Shown: positions 14,533-21,684 of the stretch, in pieces
How the letters are laid out: each line of letters begins with the position of its first letter
How positions within the stretch are numbered: position 1 is the first letter of the stretch
Assembly: GCF_014876185.1 (NCBI RefSeq)
Contig: NZ_JADALJ010000001.1
Coordinates: 4,403,001-4,467,000, forward strand
Length of the DNA stretch: 64,000 nucleotides
From: Rufibacter sp. LB8
GTDB lineage: Bacteria > Bacteroidota > Bacteroidia > Cytophagales > Hymenobacteraceae
Direction: 5' to 3'
Notes under the pieces: model-generated
What the model was told of the DNA's origin: nothing
What the model saw: the letters and a program-made list of their open reading frames with translations, nothing else
The model's database searches: none
Position numbers and translations under genes: made by a program

Positions 14533-17500
14533 ATGCCCAACCCAGAAACTCCGCTTCCTGCCCTGCTCAAACAATACCAGCGCCGCTTGTTGAATCTGAG
14601 CGGTTCTAATCGTTCTTTGGTGTTGCTCAAACCTTCGGCCAGTCTGCATTTAGACCTTCACGCGCTGGACCATGCACACAAAGGACCATCGTTTGACTAC
14701 ATCAAAGACCTGTTGGTGGGCAAGCAGAATTTGCCGCTCTGCGCCGTGGCCGATGCCCGTGATGCCGCTTTGGCACCGTTGACCAAGGCCTTGAAAACTA
14801 TTCAGCGGCGGGCGCACATGATTTGGGAAGAGCGCGGCGCGAAGGAATTGTTTGTAGGCTACCCCATGGTGGAAGGTGCTTTTCCGGACGGTACGTTGGT
14901 GCGCTGCCCGCTGCTGTTTTTCCCGGTGGAACTGAAAATCAACGAGAAACGGCAATGGCAACTGACCAGACCCGAGGACACGCCCGCCTTCTTCAACAAA
15001 AGCTTTTTGCTGGCCTACGCGCATTATCTAAACGTGAAACCCGACGAAGCTTTGATGGAAGAGGATTTCGAGGAGTTTCCGTCTGATGACCTGCAATTCA
15101 GAACCAAGCTTTATGAATTGCTCAAGGAAAGTAACGTAGACATCAACTTCAACCAGGAACTACTCAAAGACACGCTGCAGCCGGTTAAAGCCTACAAGCG
15201 CGAGGAACTGGAGAAAACCTGGAAGCCGGGGCAACTCAAACTTCAGCCGGAGGCGATGTTAGGGATTTTTCCGCAGGCGGGTTCTTACCAATTGGCAGAT
15301 TATGACGAACTGCTGGAAAACCCACCGGCAGATTCCCTGGAAGAACTGTTGTTGCCGCATACCGAAATATCCTCTGCCCAAGCGCAACTGGAGCAGCAAC
15401 TGTTCACCGCCTTTGACGCCGATGCCTCGCAGGAAGCAGCGCTTCGGCAGGTAAAAGCGGGGCAGAGCGTGGTGGTGCAGGGTCCGCCGGGCACAGGTAA
15501 GTCGCAGTTGATTTGTAATTTGGTTTCTGATTATCTGGCGCGCGGAAAAAGTGTGCTGGTGGTCTGCCAGAAACGCGCTGCCCTGGATGTGGTGTACCAA
15601 CGGCTGTCTACCACTGGTCTGGATGATTTTTCGGCGTTGGTGCATGACTTGAATTTAGACCGGCCCGCCGTTTTCTCCAAAATCAGGCAGCAGATTGAAC
15701 AGGTGGAGGAATACCAGCGGCAGAACGTGGCCCTGGGCAACATTCAGGCGGAGCGGCAGTTCCTGGAAACCAGCCGTCGCATCAACCAAATCTCAGAAAG
15801 GCTGGCCAGTTTGAAGGAAGCGCTGTTTGATACATCTGTCTGCGGTTGGTCTGCCAAAGAACTGTACCTGCGCAGTAATCCGCGCGGGCCGCATGTGCCT
15901 GCCGAGGGAATTTACCCGCACTTCACCGCCCAGACCTGGCCCGAGTGTCAACCGCGCCTGGTTCATTACCTGCAAGACGCGGTGCTGCTGCAAAACCCAG
16001 ACTTCCCGTGGGCCGACCGCCGCTCGTTTCACCTGCACACCTGGGCCGAGCGCCAGAAAATTACCCAACTACTTTCTGAGATTCCAACTTCGGTGCAAAC
16101 CTTGGCCAGTCAATTGCAGGAATTGCTTCCGGCGCAGGCTGAGCCCTGGGATGCGCTGCAAGCCTTGGTGCAGGAAATCTCCACGCTGCAGGAAATCCAG
16201 CAAACCCTCACGGACAAAGCCGTTTCCAGGCTCTATTTTGGAAACGCAGCCCAAACCAGCGACTACAAACAGCGGGAGGCGCTGCTTCAGCAATTGCAGA
16301 AGGAAACGGCCGCGGTGCAGACCAAACTTACGCCAGACGAAGCACTGCAACTAACCCAATTATTAGCGGCGTATGACGAAGCGCAAAGCGGTTTCCTGAG
16401 CAAGATTGGATGGAGTTTTTCCTCAGATAAAAAGAAATTATCGGCTTTCGCCGAAGGTAAAAATTTAACGAATCCAGACACGGCGGTGGAGCATTTGCGC
16501 ACGGCCCTTAAGCAACAAGAAACGCTGCAACAACACTGGCAAAAATTGCAAACCTTGGAGCCCACCTTGGAAGTTCCGGCAGATGTGTACAGCACCGCCG
16601 CCGCGCAGGAACTGGCCCATCTGCAACAGGCCTGGGAGCTCCGGAAAACCGTGCAGAAACTGTTGGCCTATGACCTATTGCCCGATGAATTATTGCAGCT
16701 GGCTCCCGAGCGGTTCCAAAGAATCATTTCCGAAGGCTTGCCCAAATTGCAGGACTTACAGGAACAGATACACGGCTGGCAGCAGTGGCTCACGCCCAGT
16801 CAGATAGAAATAGTAGCCACCAACCCAGAAGCCACGCAGGAATTAGCGCAGAGCCTGAACGAGCATTTTGACCGGATGGTGGCCTTTGACGAACTGGTGC
16901 GGTCATTTTCCCCGGAACTTAAAAGCTGGCTTGAGAACATTCGGCAGGCGGTACCGGCAGGCGTTGAACAGCAACTGAAAACCATAGAAAACAGCGTTTT
17001 GCTGGCGTGGCTGCAACAGATTGAAGGCCAGAACCCCGTCTTAACCATTGTAAGCACCGGTGAATTGGAGCGCCTGGAAACTGAGCTGCAGGAGAAAATC
17101 AAGCAGAAAGCCGAACTCAGCCGTCAAATCATCTTGCTCAACCTCAGAGAGCAGACCTACCAGAACATGGAGTTCAACCGCCTGGGCAACCCGGTCACAT
17201 ACCGGCGCTTGCTCACGCAGGTCAGCAAGAAGCGCATGTTGTACCCACTCCGTAAACTCAATGCTGAGTTCGGCGACGAGATACGGCGGTTATTGCCGTG
17301 TTGGCTAGCTTCGCCGGAAACGGTGTCTGCGTTGTTTCCGCTGGAGCGCATTTTTGATTTGGTGATTTTTGACGAAGCATCGCAGTGTTTTGCCGAGGTG
17401 GGCGTGCCGGCCATGGTGCGCGGCAAACAAGCCGTGATTGCCGGCGACGAGCAGCAGTTGGGCCCGTCGGATTTGTACCGCGTGCGGTTTGGAAATGAAG

Positions 17501-18528
17501 AGGATGAAACCGAAGAATTGCTGGTGGAATCTTTGTTACAGTTGAGCGCGCTGCACCTTCCGCAGACCTTGCTTTCTGAGCACTACCGCAGCCAGTACCC
17601 CGAATTGATTCAGTTTTCCAACCAGAATTTCTACCGCGAAAAACTGCAGCTGATTCCCAGAATGGAGGCCATGAACACCACCGAGCCCGCGCTGCAATAC
17701 CTCAAAGTTGACGGCATCTGGGAAAACCAAACCAATAGGGTAGAGGCTGAGCGCGTGCGGGATCTGGTGTTTGACTTGATGGCTAGTGGCCAGACCAACA
17801 TCGGGGTCATTACTTTCAACTTCCCGCAGCAGCAGTTGGTGCAGGATTTACTGGAGGAACACGCCTTGGCGCAAAATGTGCAGCTACCCGAAGAGCTGAT
17901 TATCAAGAACATAGAGAATATTCAGGGCGATGAAAGGCAGTATATCATTTTCTCCATTGGCTACGCGCCAGATGCGAGCGGCGTGGTGCGCGCCATGTTT
18001 GGGAGTTTGAACGCGGCCAAAGGGGAAAATAGGTTGAATGTGGCCATTACGCGCGCCATCAAGCGGGTGTACGTGGTCACCAGCCTGTGGCCCGAGCAGT
18101 TCCCGGTAGAGAACGTGAAACACCCCGGCCCCAAACTGCTGCGCGACTACCTGGCCTTCGCGAAAGAGGTGAGCGAGAACGGGTTTTCGCCCAAGCCGGT
18201 CACGGCCTCCGGCATTCCGTCTGCGTTGCTGTTGTACCCGCTGCTTTTGGCTTCATTTGCAGAACAGAGCCCGAAAACGAAACTATCTGCAGAACTTCCC
18301 TTCGCTGACCTCACTTTCCGCAACGGTAACCAGTACCAGGCCGTACTGTTAACCGACGACGATTTGTACTTCCGGCGGCCCACGCCCAAAGCCTCGCACG
18401 CCGATGTGCCCTTGCGCCTGCAGGCCCGGGGCTGGAAATATGGGGCCGTATACAGTCGGCAGTTCTGGAGCCAGCCGCAACAGGTGTGGCAAAAATTAGC
18501 TGAACTATCCCAAGACTATGAAAAATAA
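14533..18528 (+). CDS. Large SF1 (DNA2/NAM7-like) helicase with DUF4011-like N-terminus
   Basis: Predicted nucleic-acid translocase; 1331 residues. N-terminal region (residues 1-290) with LLNLSGSNRSLVLLK, resembling the DUF4011 entry of this helicase group. Walker A is GPPGTGKSQL at about residue 317. A long coiled-coil insert (about 390-900, rich in Gln/Leu/Glu) precedes Walker B LVIFDEASQC at about 943, then GDEQQLGPSD, LSEHYRSQ, and the C-terminal motifs ENIQGDERQYIIFS and RLNVAITRA. The last ~110 residues resemble the nuclease-like tails of such proteins but no catalytic motif is clear. A P38 copy is in frame at 18242-18281. The stop overlaps the next gene by 11 bp. Confidence 0.85.
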   Translation: MPNPETPLPALLKQYQRRLLNLSGSNRSLVLLKPSASLHLDLHALDHAHKGPSFDYIKDLLVGKQNLPLCAVADARDAALAPLTKALKTIQRRAHMIWEERGAKELFVGYPMVEGAFPDGTLVRCPLLFFPVELKINEKRQWQLTRPEDTPAFFNKSFLLAYAHYLNVKPDEALMEEDFEEFPSDDLQFRTKLYELLKESNVDINFNQELLKDTLQPVKAYKREELEKTWKPGQLKLQPEAMLGIFPQAGSYQLADYDELLENPPADSLEELLLPHTEISSAQAQLEQQLFTAFDADASQEAALRQVKAGQSVVVQGPPGTGKSQLICNLVSDYLARGKSVLVVCQKRAALDVVYQRLSTTGLDDFSALVHDLNLDRPAVFSKIRQQIEQVEEYQRQNVALGNIQAERQFLETSRRINQISERLASLKEALFDTSVCGWSAKELYLRSNPRGPHVPAEGIYPHFTAQTWPECQPRLVHYLQDAVLLQNPDFPWADRRSFHLHTWAERQKITQLLSEIPTSVQTLASQLQELLPAQAEPWDALQALVQEISTLQEIQQTLTDKAVSRLYFGNAAQTSDYKQREALLQQLQKETAAVQTKLTPDEALQLTQLLAAYDEAQSGFLSKIGWSFSSDKKKLSAFAEGKNLTNPDTAVEHLRTALKQQETLQQHWQKLQTLEPTLEVPADVYSTAAAQELAHLQQAWELRKTVQKLLAYDLLPDELLQLAPERFQRIISEGLPKLQDLQEQIHGWQQWLTPSQIEIVATNPEATQELAQSLNEHFDRMVAFDELVRSFSPELKSWLENIRQAVPAGVEQQLKTIENSVLLAWLQQIEGQNPVLTIVSTGELERLETELQEKIKQKAELSRQIILLNLREQTYQNMEFNRLGNPVTYRRLLTQVSKKRMLYPLRKLNAEFGDEIRRLLPCWLASPETVSALFPLERIFDLVIFDEASQCFAEVGVPAMVRGKQAVIAGDEQQLGPSDLYRVRFGNEEDETEELLVESLLQLSALHLPQTLLSEHYRSQYPELIQFSNQNFYREKLQLIPRMEAMNTTEPALQYLKVDGIWENQTNRVEAERVRDLVFDLMASGQTNIGVITFNFPQQQLVQDLLEEHALAQNVQLPEELIIKNIENIQGDERQYIIFSIGYAPDASGVVRAMFGSLNAAKGENRLNVAITRAIKRVYVVTSLWPEQFPVENVKHPGPKLLRDYLAFAKEVSENGFSPKPVTASGIPSALLLYPLLLASFAEQSPKTKLSAELPFADLTFRNGNQYQAVLLTDDDLYFRRPTPKASHADVPLRLQARGWKYGAVYSRQFWSQPQQVWQKLAELSQDYEK
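18242..18281. repeat. P38 copy 9, inside the helicase gene
   Basis: TGCTTTTGGCTTCATTTGCA then GAACAGAGCCCGAAAACGAA, read in frame as LLASFAEQSPKTK near residues 1238-1250. It lies between the helicase core and the C-terminal tail. Confidence 0.75.
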
Positions 18529-19435
18529 ATTATTGGAAATCACCGCCGGCCTGAGCCTATTAGTGGCCGTGGCCTGTGACTCGGGCAGCGCCCAAAACGA
18601 AGAAACCACTTCCGGGAAAAAAGAGAAAAAAGGCAAGAAAGACAAGAACCCCGCTACGGAGGGCTTCGCCGTGAACAATACCTATGACTTGTCAGAAATG
18701 AGCAAGATGGGCAAAAAATCTGTACCTGAGAGCTCAGGTTTGGAAGCCTCTGCCGACGGAAATTTCTGGACGCACCCAGATGCCGGCAATGACGCGGTGC
18801 TCTATAAAATCAACCAGTCTGGTGAACTGCTGGAAACCATGAACGTGGCTGGCGGCAAAAACAATGACTGGGAAGACATCGCCCGCGGCGATGACGGGTT
18901 CCTGTACATAGGTGACATGGGTAACAACGAGAACACCCGCCAAGACCTGCAGATTGTGAAAATTGACGAGAAAGCCAAGAAAGTAGTGGGCACCATTCCG
19001 TTTAAATACGCCGACCAAACCGAGTTTCCGCCGGCAAAGAAAGAATTGAATTTTGACGTGGAAGGCTTTTTAATGCACAATAACAGCTTCTACCTCTTTA
19101 CCAAAAACCGTGGCAAAGGCGACTGGGTGAAACTTTACAAAGTAGCTAACACACCCGGAGCCTCGCAAACGGTTCAGCCGTTAGACAGCATTCAAATCAC
19201 CACCAAAATCACGGCTGCAGACATTTCGCCCAACGGCAAACACATTGCCCTATTAGGCGAAGGCTGGGTGTATTTATTAGAAGCCGATAGCCCGGAAAAT
19301 GCCTTCAAAGGCAAGAAAGAGCAGATTCCTTTGGGCAAAGCCGGTCAGGCTGAGGGGTTGTTATTTGTGAACGATACGGATATGATGATTTCCAACGAGA
19401 AGGGGACGTTGTATAAGCTGAGTTTGAAGAAATAG
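18518..19435 (+). CDS. Predicted lipoprotein with beta-propeller-like body
   Basis: No family named with certainty. 305 residues. Lipoprotein signal MKNKLLEITAGLSLLVAVAC with Cys20 as the lipid site. A lysine-rich linker with GKKEKKGKKDKN follows, then a body with propeller-like strands: VPESSGLEASADGNFWTHPD, DWEDIARGDDGFLYIGDMG, FDVEGFLMHNNSFYLF, AADISPNGKHIALLG, AEGLLFVNDTDMMIS. The pattern is reminiscent of SdiA-regulated or phytase-like propellers. The start overlaps the helicase stop by 11 bp, implying coupled translation, although the functional link is unclear. Confidence 0.75.
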   Translation: MKNKLLEITAGLSLLVAVACDSGSAQNEETTSGKKEKKGKKDKNPATEGFAVNNTYDLSEMSKMGKKSVPESSGLEASADGNFWTHPDAGNDAVLYKINQSGELLETMNVAGGKNNDWEDIARGDDGFLYIGDMGNNENTRQDLQIVKIDEKAKKVVGTIPFKYADQTEFPPAKKELNFDVEGFLMHNNSFYLFTKNRGKGDWVKLYKVANTPGASQTVQPLDSIQITTKITAADISPNGKHIALLGEGWVYLLEADSPENAFKGKKEQIPLGKAGQAEGLLFVNDTDMMISNEKGTLYKLSLKK

Positions 19436-19438
19436 GGA

Positions 19439-19470
19439 CCTCACCCCAACCCCTCTCCCGCGGAGAGGGG
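19439..19470. repeat. CCCTCACCC-type hairpin
   Basis: CCTCACCCCAACCCCTCTCC followed by GCGGAGAGGGG: a hairpin resembling the right end of the elements at 54250-54349 and 55849-55961. It lies 3 nt after the lipoprotein stop and could also act as a terminator (followed by CTTTTCT). Confidence 0.6.
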
Positions 19471-19482
19471 CTTTTCTGGAAT

Positions 19483-19524
19483 TGCGTTTTTGGCCTCGTT
19501 TTGAGAAATGAGCCTGAAAACGGA
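19483..19524. repeat. P38 palindrome, copy 10 (degenerate left arm)
   Basis: TGCGTTTTTGGCCTCGTTTT then GAGAAATGAGCCTGAAAACG; imperfect arms. Confidence 0.8.
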
Positions 19525-19580
19525 AAAAATAAATGGCCTCACTGGTTGTATAACTTGTGGGGCTTTTTTGTGGACTGGAA

Positions 19581-19685
19581 CCCACCCCTAACCCCTCCAA
19601 GGAGGGGAATAAAAATGCGTGCTAGGATAAAAAGGAAATTTATACGTTTGGAGACACTCCCCTCCTCGGAGGGGTTAGGGGTGGG
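19581..19685. mobile_element. 105-bp inverted repeat of the CCCACCCCTAACCCC type
   Basis: Arms begin CCCACCCCTAACCCCTCC (19581-19598) and end with its exact complement (19668-19685); inner arm extensions AAGGAGGGG / CCCCTCCT form further stems. The AT-rich interior is non-coding. Possibly a distant relative of the CCCTCACCC family. Confidence 0.65.
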
Positions 19686-19733
19686 TAAAGCATTGCGCTA
19701 CTCTTGCCTCTGCCCAAACGCAGAGCCTGAACA

Positions 19734-19780
19734 ATTCCGTTTTCGGCTTCATTTTCAGAAATGAGGCTGAAAACGGAAAT
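19734..19780. repeat. P38 palindrome, copy 11
   Basis: TTCCGTTTTCGGCTTCATTT and AAATGAGGCTGAAAACGGAA pair except for one or two positions. Confidence 0.9.
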
Positions 19781-19827
19781 CCTAACCCTATCAAATTAAT
19801 CAACCTATAAAAAAAGATGGAAGAAAA

Positions 19828-19858
19828 TTTTGCAACCAAATAGTTGCGTGTATATTTG
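19828..19858 (+). promoter_or_regulatory. arsR promoter with overlapping operator
   Basis: The -33 element TTTTG (19828-19832), an 18-nt spacer and TATATTTG (19851-19858) form a consensus promoter. The spacer contains the dyad GCAAC-caaata-GTTGC (19832-19847), and a further TTTGCAACCA half site overlaps the -7 box (19855-19864). A repressor here would block polymerase, consistent with autoregulation by the ArsR protein encoded 31 nt downstream. Confidence 0.75.
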
Positions 19859-19888
19859 CAACCAGATGGTGGCATAAAAGAGAAAGAG

Positions 19889-20215
19889 ATGGAAACAAGA
19901 CGAGATATTTTTCAGGCCATTGCAGACCCCACCCGGCGGGCAATCATTATGCTGCTGGCAGTAGGCGCCATGACGCCCAATGCCCTGGCGGAGCATTTTA
20001 ACAGCAGCCGGCAAGCGGTATCCAAGCATTTGCAGGTCTTGTCTGAGTGCCAGGTAGTGACCCAACAGCAACAAGGCCGCGAGATACAGTACCACTTGAA
20101 CACCGCTAAAATGAAGGAGATAGAGAAATGGCTGGCGCAGTTCAAGCAACTGCTGTCGCAGCGCTTTGACCAGTTAGATGATGTATTGACCAAACTTAAA
20201 GCAAATAAAAAATGA
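19889..20215 (+). CDS. ArsR-family winged-helix transcriptional regulator
   Basis: DNA-binding repressor of the metalloregulator fold, 108 residues from ATG 19889 (METRRDIFQAIADPTRRAII). A TTG start at 19844 is open but lies upstream of the -7 box, so it is rejected. HTH: MTPNALAEHFNSSRQAVSKHLQVL at about residues 33-56, then the wing VVTQQQQGREIQYHLN. No metal-binding CxC motif is present, placing it with the ArsR regulators that partner SRPBCC proteins. Its stop overlaps the start of the next gene by 4 bp (ATGA). Confidence 0.92.
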   Translation: METRRDIFQAIADPTRRAIIMLLAVGAMTPNALAEHFNSSRQAVSKHLQVLSECQVVTQQQQGREIQYHLNTAKMKEIEKWLAQFKQLLSQRFDQLDDVLTKLKANKK

Positions 20216-21177
20216 ACAAGGCCATTCTTTTCAATTTTGAGGTGGAGCGCGAAAACTACCTCATCAAAGTAGAACGCAGTTTTCAGGCCCCCACAGACCT
20301 GGTCTGGGCCGCCTGGACTGAGTCTGAAATTCTGGACCAATGGTGGGCGCCCAAACCCTGGCAAGCCGTCACCAAATCTATGGATTTTAAAGAGGGCGGC
20401 CGCTGGCACTACTACATGCAAAGCCCCGAAGGCGACAAACATTACTGTCTTTTTGATTACCAGGAAATCAGACCGCAGGCGTATTTTGCTGGGCAAGACG
20501 CTTTCTGTGATGAAAACGCGGTGATTAGTGAGGCAATGCCCAGAACTTCCTGGGAAAACACGTTCACGGCGGCCGGGGAAGACACGTTGGTACGAGTAAA
20601 CATCAAGTTTGAGAAGCTGGCAGACTTGGAGAACATCATTCAAATGGGCTTTAAAGAAGGTTTTACTGCTGGCTTGGAAAACCTGGATCAGTACATTGCC
20701 GCCCAGTTTTACCTGCGCAAGCAAAACAAACCCAACAAAAAGGCCCGGGTGACGGCCTACATCAACCTGCCCGGCAATACAGAAGAGGCGTTCACTTTTT
20801 ACAAGTCTGTCTTCAAAACAGAATTCATCAACGGCATTAAACGGTTCGGGGAAATTCCGGCCGGGCCAGACCAACCACCCGTGCCCGAGGAGATAAAGAA
20901 GATGGTCTTGCACGTGGAACTTCCGTTGCTGGGTGACTTTGTCTTGATGGGCACCGATGCCCCTAAAGAAATGGGTTTTACGCTTACCCAGGGCAACAAC
21001 ATGCACATCAGCCTGGAGCCAGAAAACCTGGAAGAGGCGCACCGTTTGTTTACTGAATTGTCAGTAGGCGGGACCATTGAAATGCCCTTGCAGAAAATGT
21101 TCTACGGGGCGTATTATGGTGGTTTCGCAGACCAGTATGGCATCAATTGGATGATTAACTTTCAGGAAAACGAATAA
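20212..21177 (+). CDS. AHSA1/SRPBCC - VOC (PhnB-like) fusion protein
   Basis: 321 residues with two domains. Residues 1-165 are an SRPBCC/AHSA1 ligand-binding domain (ERSFQAPTDLVWAAWTESEI, WWAPKPW, MDFKEGGRWHYYM, and the C-terminal MGFKEGFTAGLENLDQYIA). From about residue 180 there is a VOC domain of the PhnB/YjdN type (VTAYINLPGNTEEAFTFYKS, LMGTDAPKEM, YYGGFADQYGINWMINF). In related genomes these are commonly separate neighbours. Catalytic function is unknown. It overlaps arsR by 4 bp and precedes doxX by 2 nt, so the three form one operon, plausibly for detoxification or small-molecule response. Confidence 0.85.
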   Translation: MNKAILFNFEVERENYLIKVERSFQAPTDLVWAAWTESEILDQWWAPKPWQAVTKSMDFKEGGRWHYYMQSPEGDKHYCLFDYQEIRPQAYFAGQDAFCDENAVISEAMPRTSWENTFTAAGEDTLVRVNIKFEKLADLENIIQMGFKEGFTAGLENLDQYIAAQFYLRKQNKPNKKARVTAYINLPGNTEEAFTFYKSVFKTEFINGIKRFGEIPAGPDQPPVPEEIKKMVLHVELPLLGDFVLMGTDAPKEMGFTLTQGNNMHISLEPENLEEAHRLFTELSVGGTIEMPLQKMFYGAYYGGFADQYGINWMINFQENE

Positions 21178-21179
21178 CC

Positions 21180-21575
21180 ATGAAAAATAAGATTTTAACC
21201 GGGCTGTGTGTGCTCTTTGGGGCGCTGCTTATTAACGGCGGCCTTAACAAGTTTTTCAATTACATGCCCGTTCCAGATAACCTGCCAGACGCGTTGATGA
21301 AAGACTCCATGGCCATGATGGAAATATCGTGGCTTATGCCTTTGATTGGCTTCGCCGAAATATTAGGTGGTCTTCTGATTATTTTCCCCAGAACAAGGGC
21401 GTTGGGCGCACTGGTGATTTTTCCGGTGATGGTGGGCGTATTGTTGACGCACGTGACCGTAGCGCCAGACGGATTGATTATTGCTTTGGTGATTTGGGTT
21501 ATTCTGCTCTGGATTATTTATGACAACCGCCAGAAATACATGGCCTTGCTCCGGAAAGAACCTACTGGTTATTAG
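21180..21575 (+). CDS. DoxX-family membrane protein
   Basis: 131 residues with four predicted transmembrane helices: ILTGLCVLFGALLINGG, MPLIGFAEILGGLLIIF, LGALVIFPVMVGVLLTHV and LIIALVIWVILLWIIY. The LIGFAEILGGLLII segment is typical of DoxX relatives. The molecular role is not established. Last gene of the ArsR-controlled operon, beginning 2 nt after the fusion gene. It is followed by P38 copy 12 and a terminator shared with the convergent low-complexity gene. Confidence 0.85.
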   Translation: MKNKILTGLCVLFGALLINGGLNKFFNYMPVPDNLPDALMKDSMAMMEISWLMPLIGFAEILGGLLIIFPRTRALGALVIFPVMVGVLLTHVTVAPDGLIIALVIWVILLWIIYDNRQKYMALLRKEPTGY

Positions 21576-21587
21576 CCTAGATTGTAA

Positions 21588-21629
21588 TTTCCGTTTTCGG
21601 CTTCGTTTTCAGAAATGAGCCCAAAAACA
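21588..21629. repeat. P38 palindrome, copy 12
   Basis: TTTCCGTTTTCGGCTTCGTT and GAAATGAGCCCAAAAACA. It directly abuts the intrinsic terminator stem that begins at 21629. Confidence 0.85.
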
Positions 21630-21661
21630 AAGGCCTTGCTGAAATCTTCAGCAAGGCCTTT
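21629..21661. terminator. Bidirectional terminator between convergent genes
   Basis: AAAGGCCTTGCTGAA (21629-21643) pairs perfectly with TTCAGCAAGGCCTTT (21647-21661). The T-run is better on the minus strand, where the P38 right arm supplies TTTGTTTTTGG. Confidence 0.85.
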
Positions 21662-21684
21662 GTGTGGTTAAACGAAACTAGCGC

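Larger units (their letters stand above)
19436..19888. other. Intergenic repeat region before arsR
   Basis: 453 bp without a gene. It contains, in order, a half CCCTCACCC-type repeat, P38 copy 10, a 105-bp inverted repeat, P38 copy 11 and the arsR promoter-operator. Confidence 0.75.
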
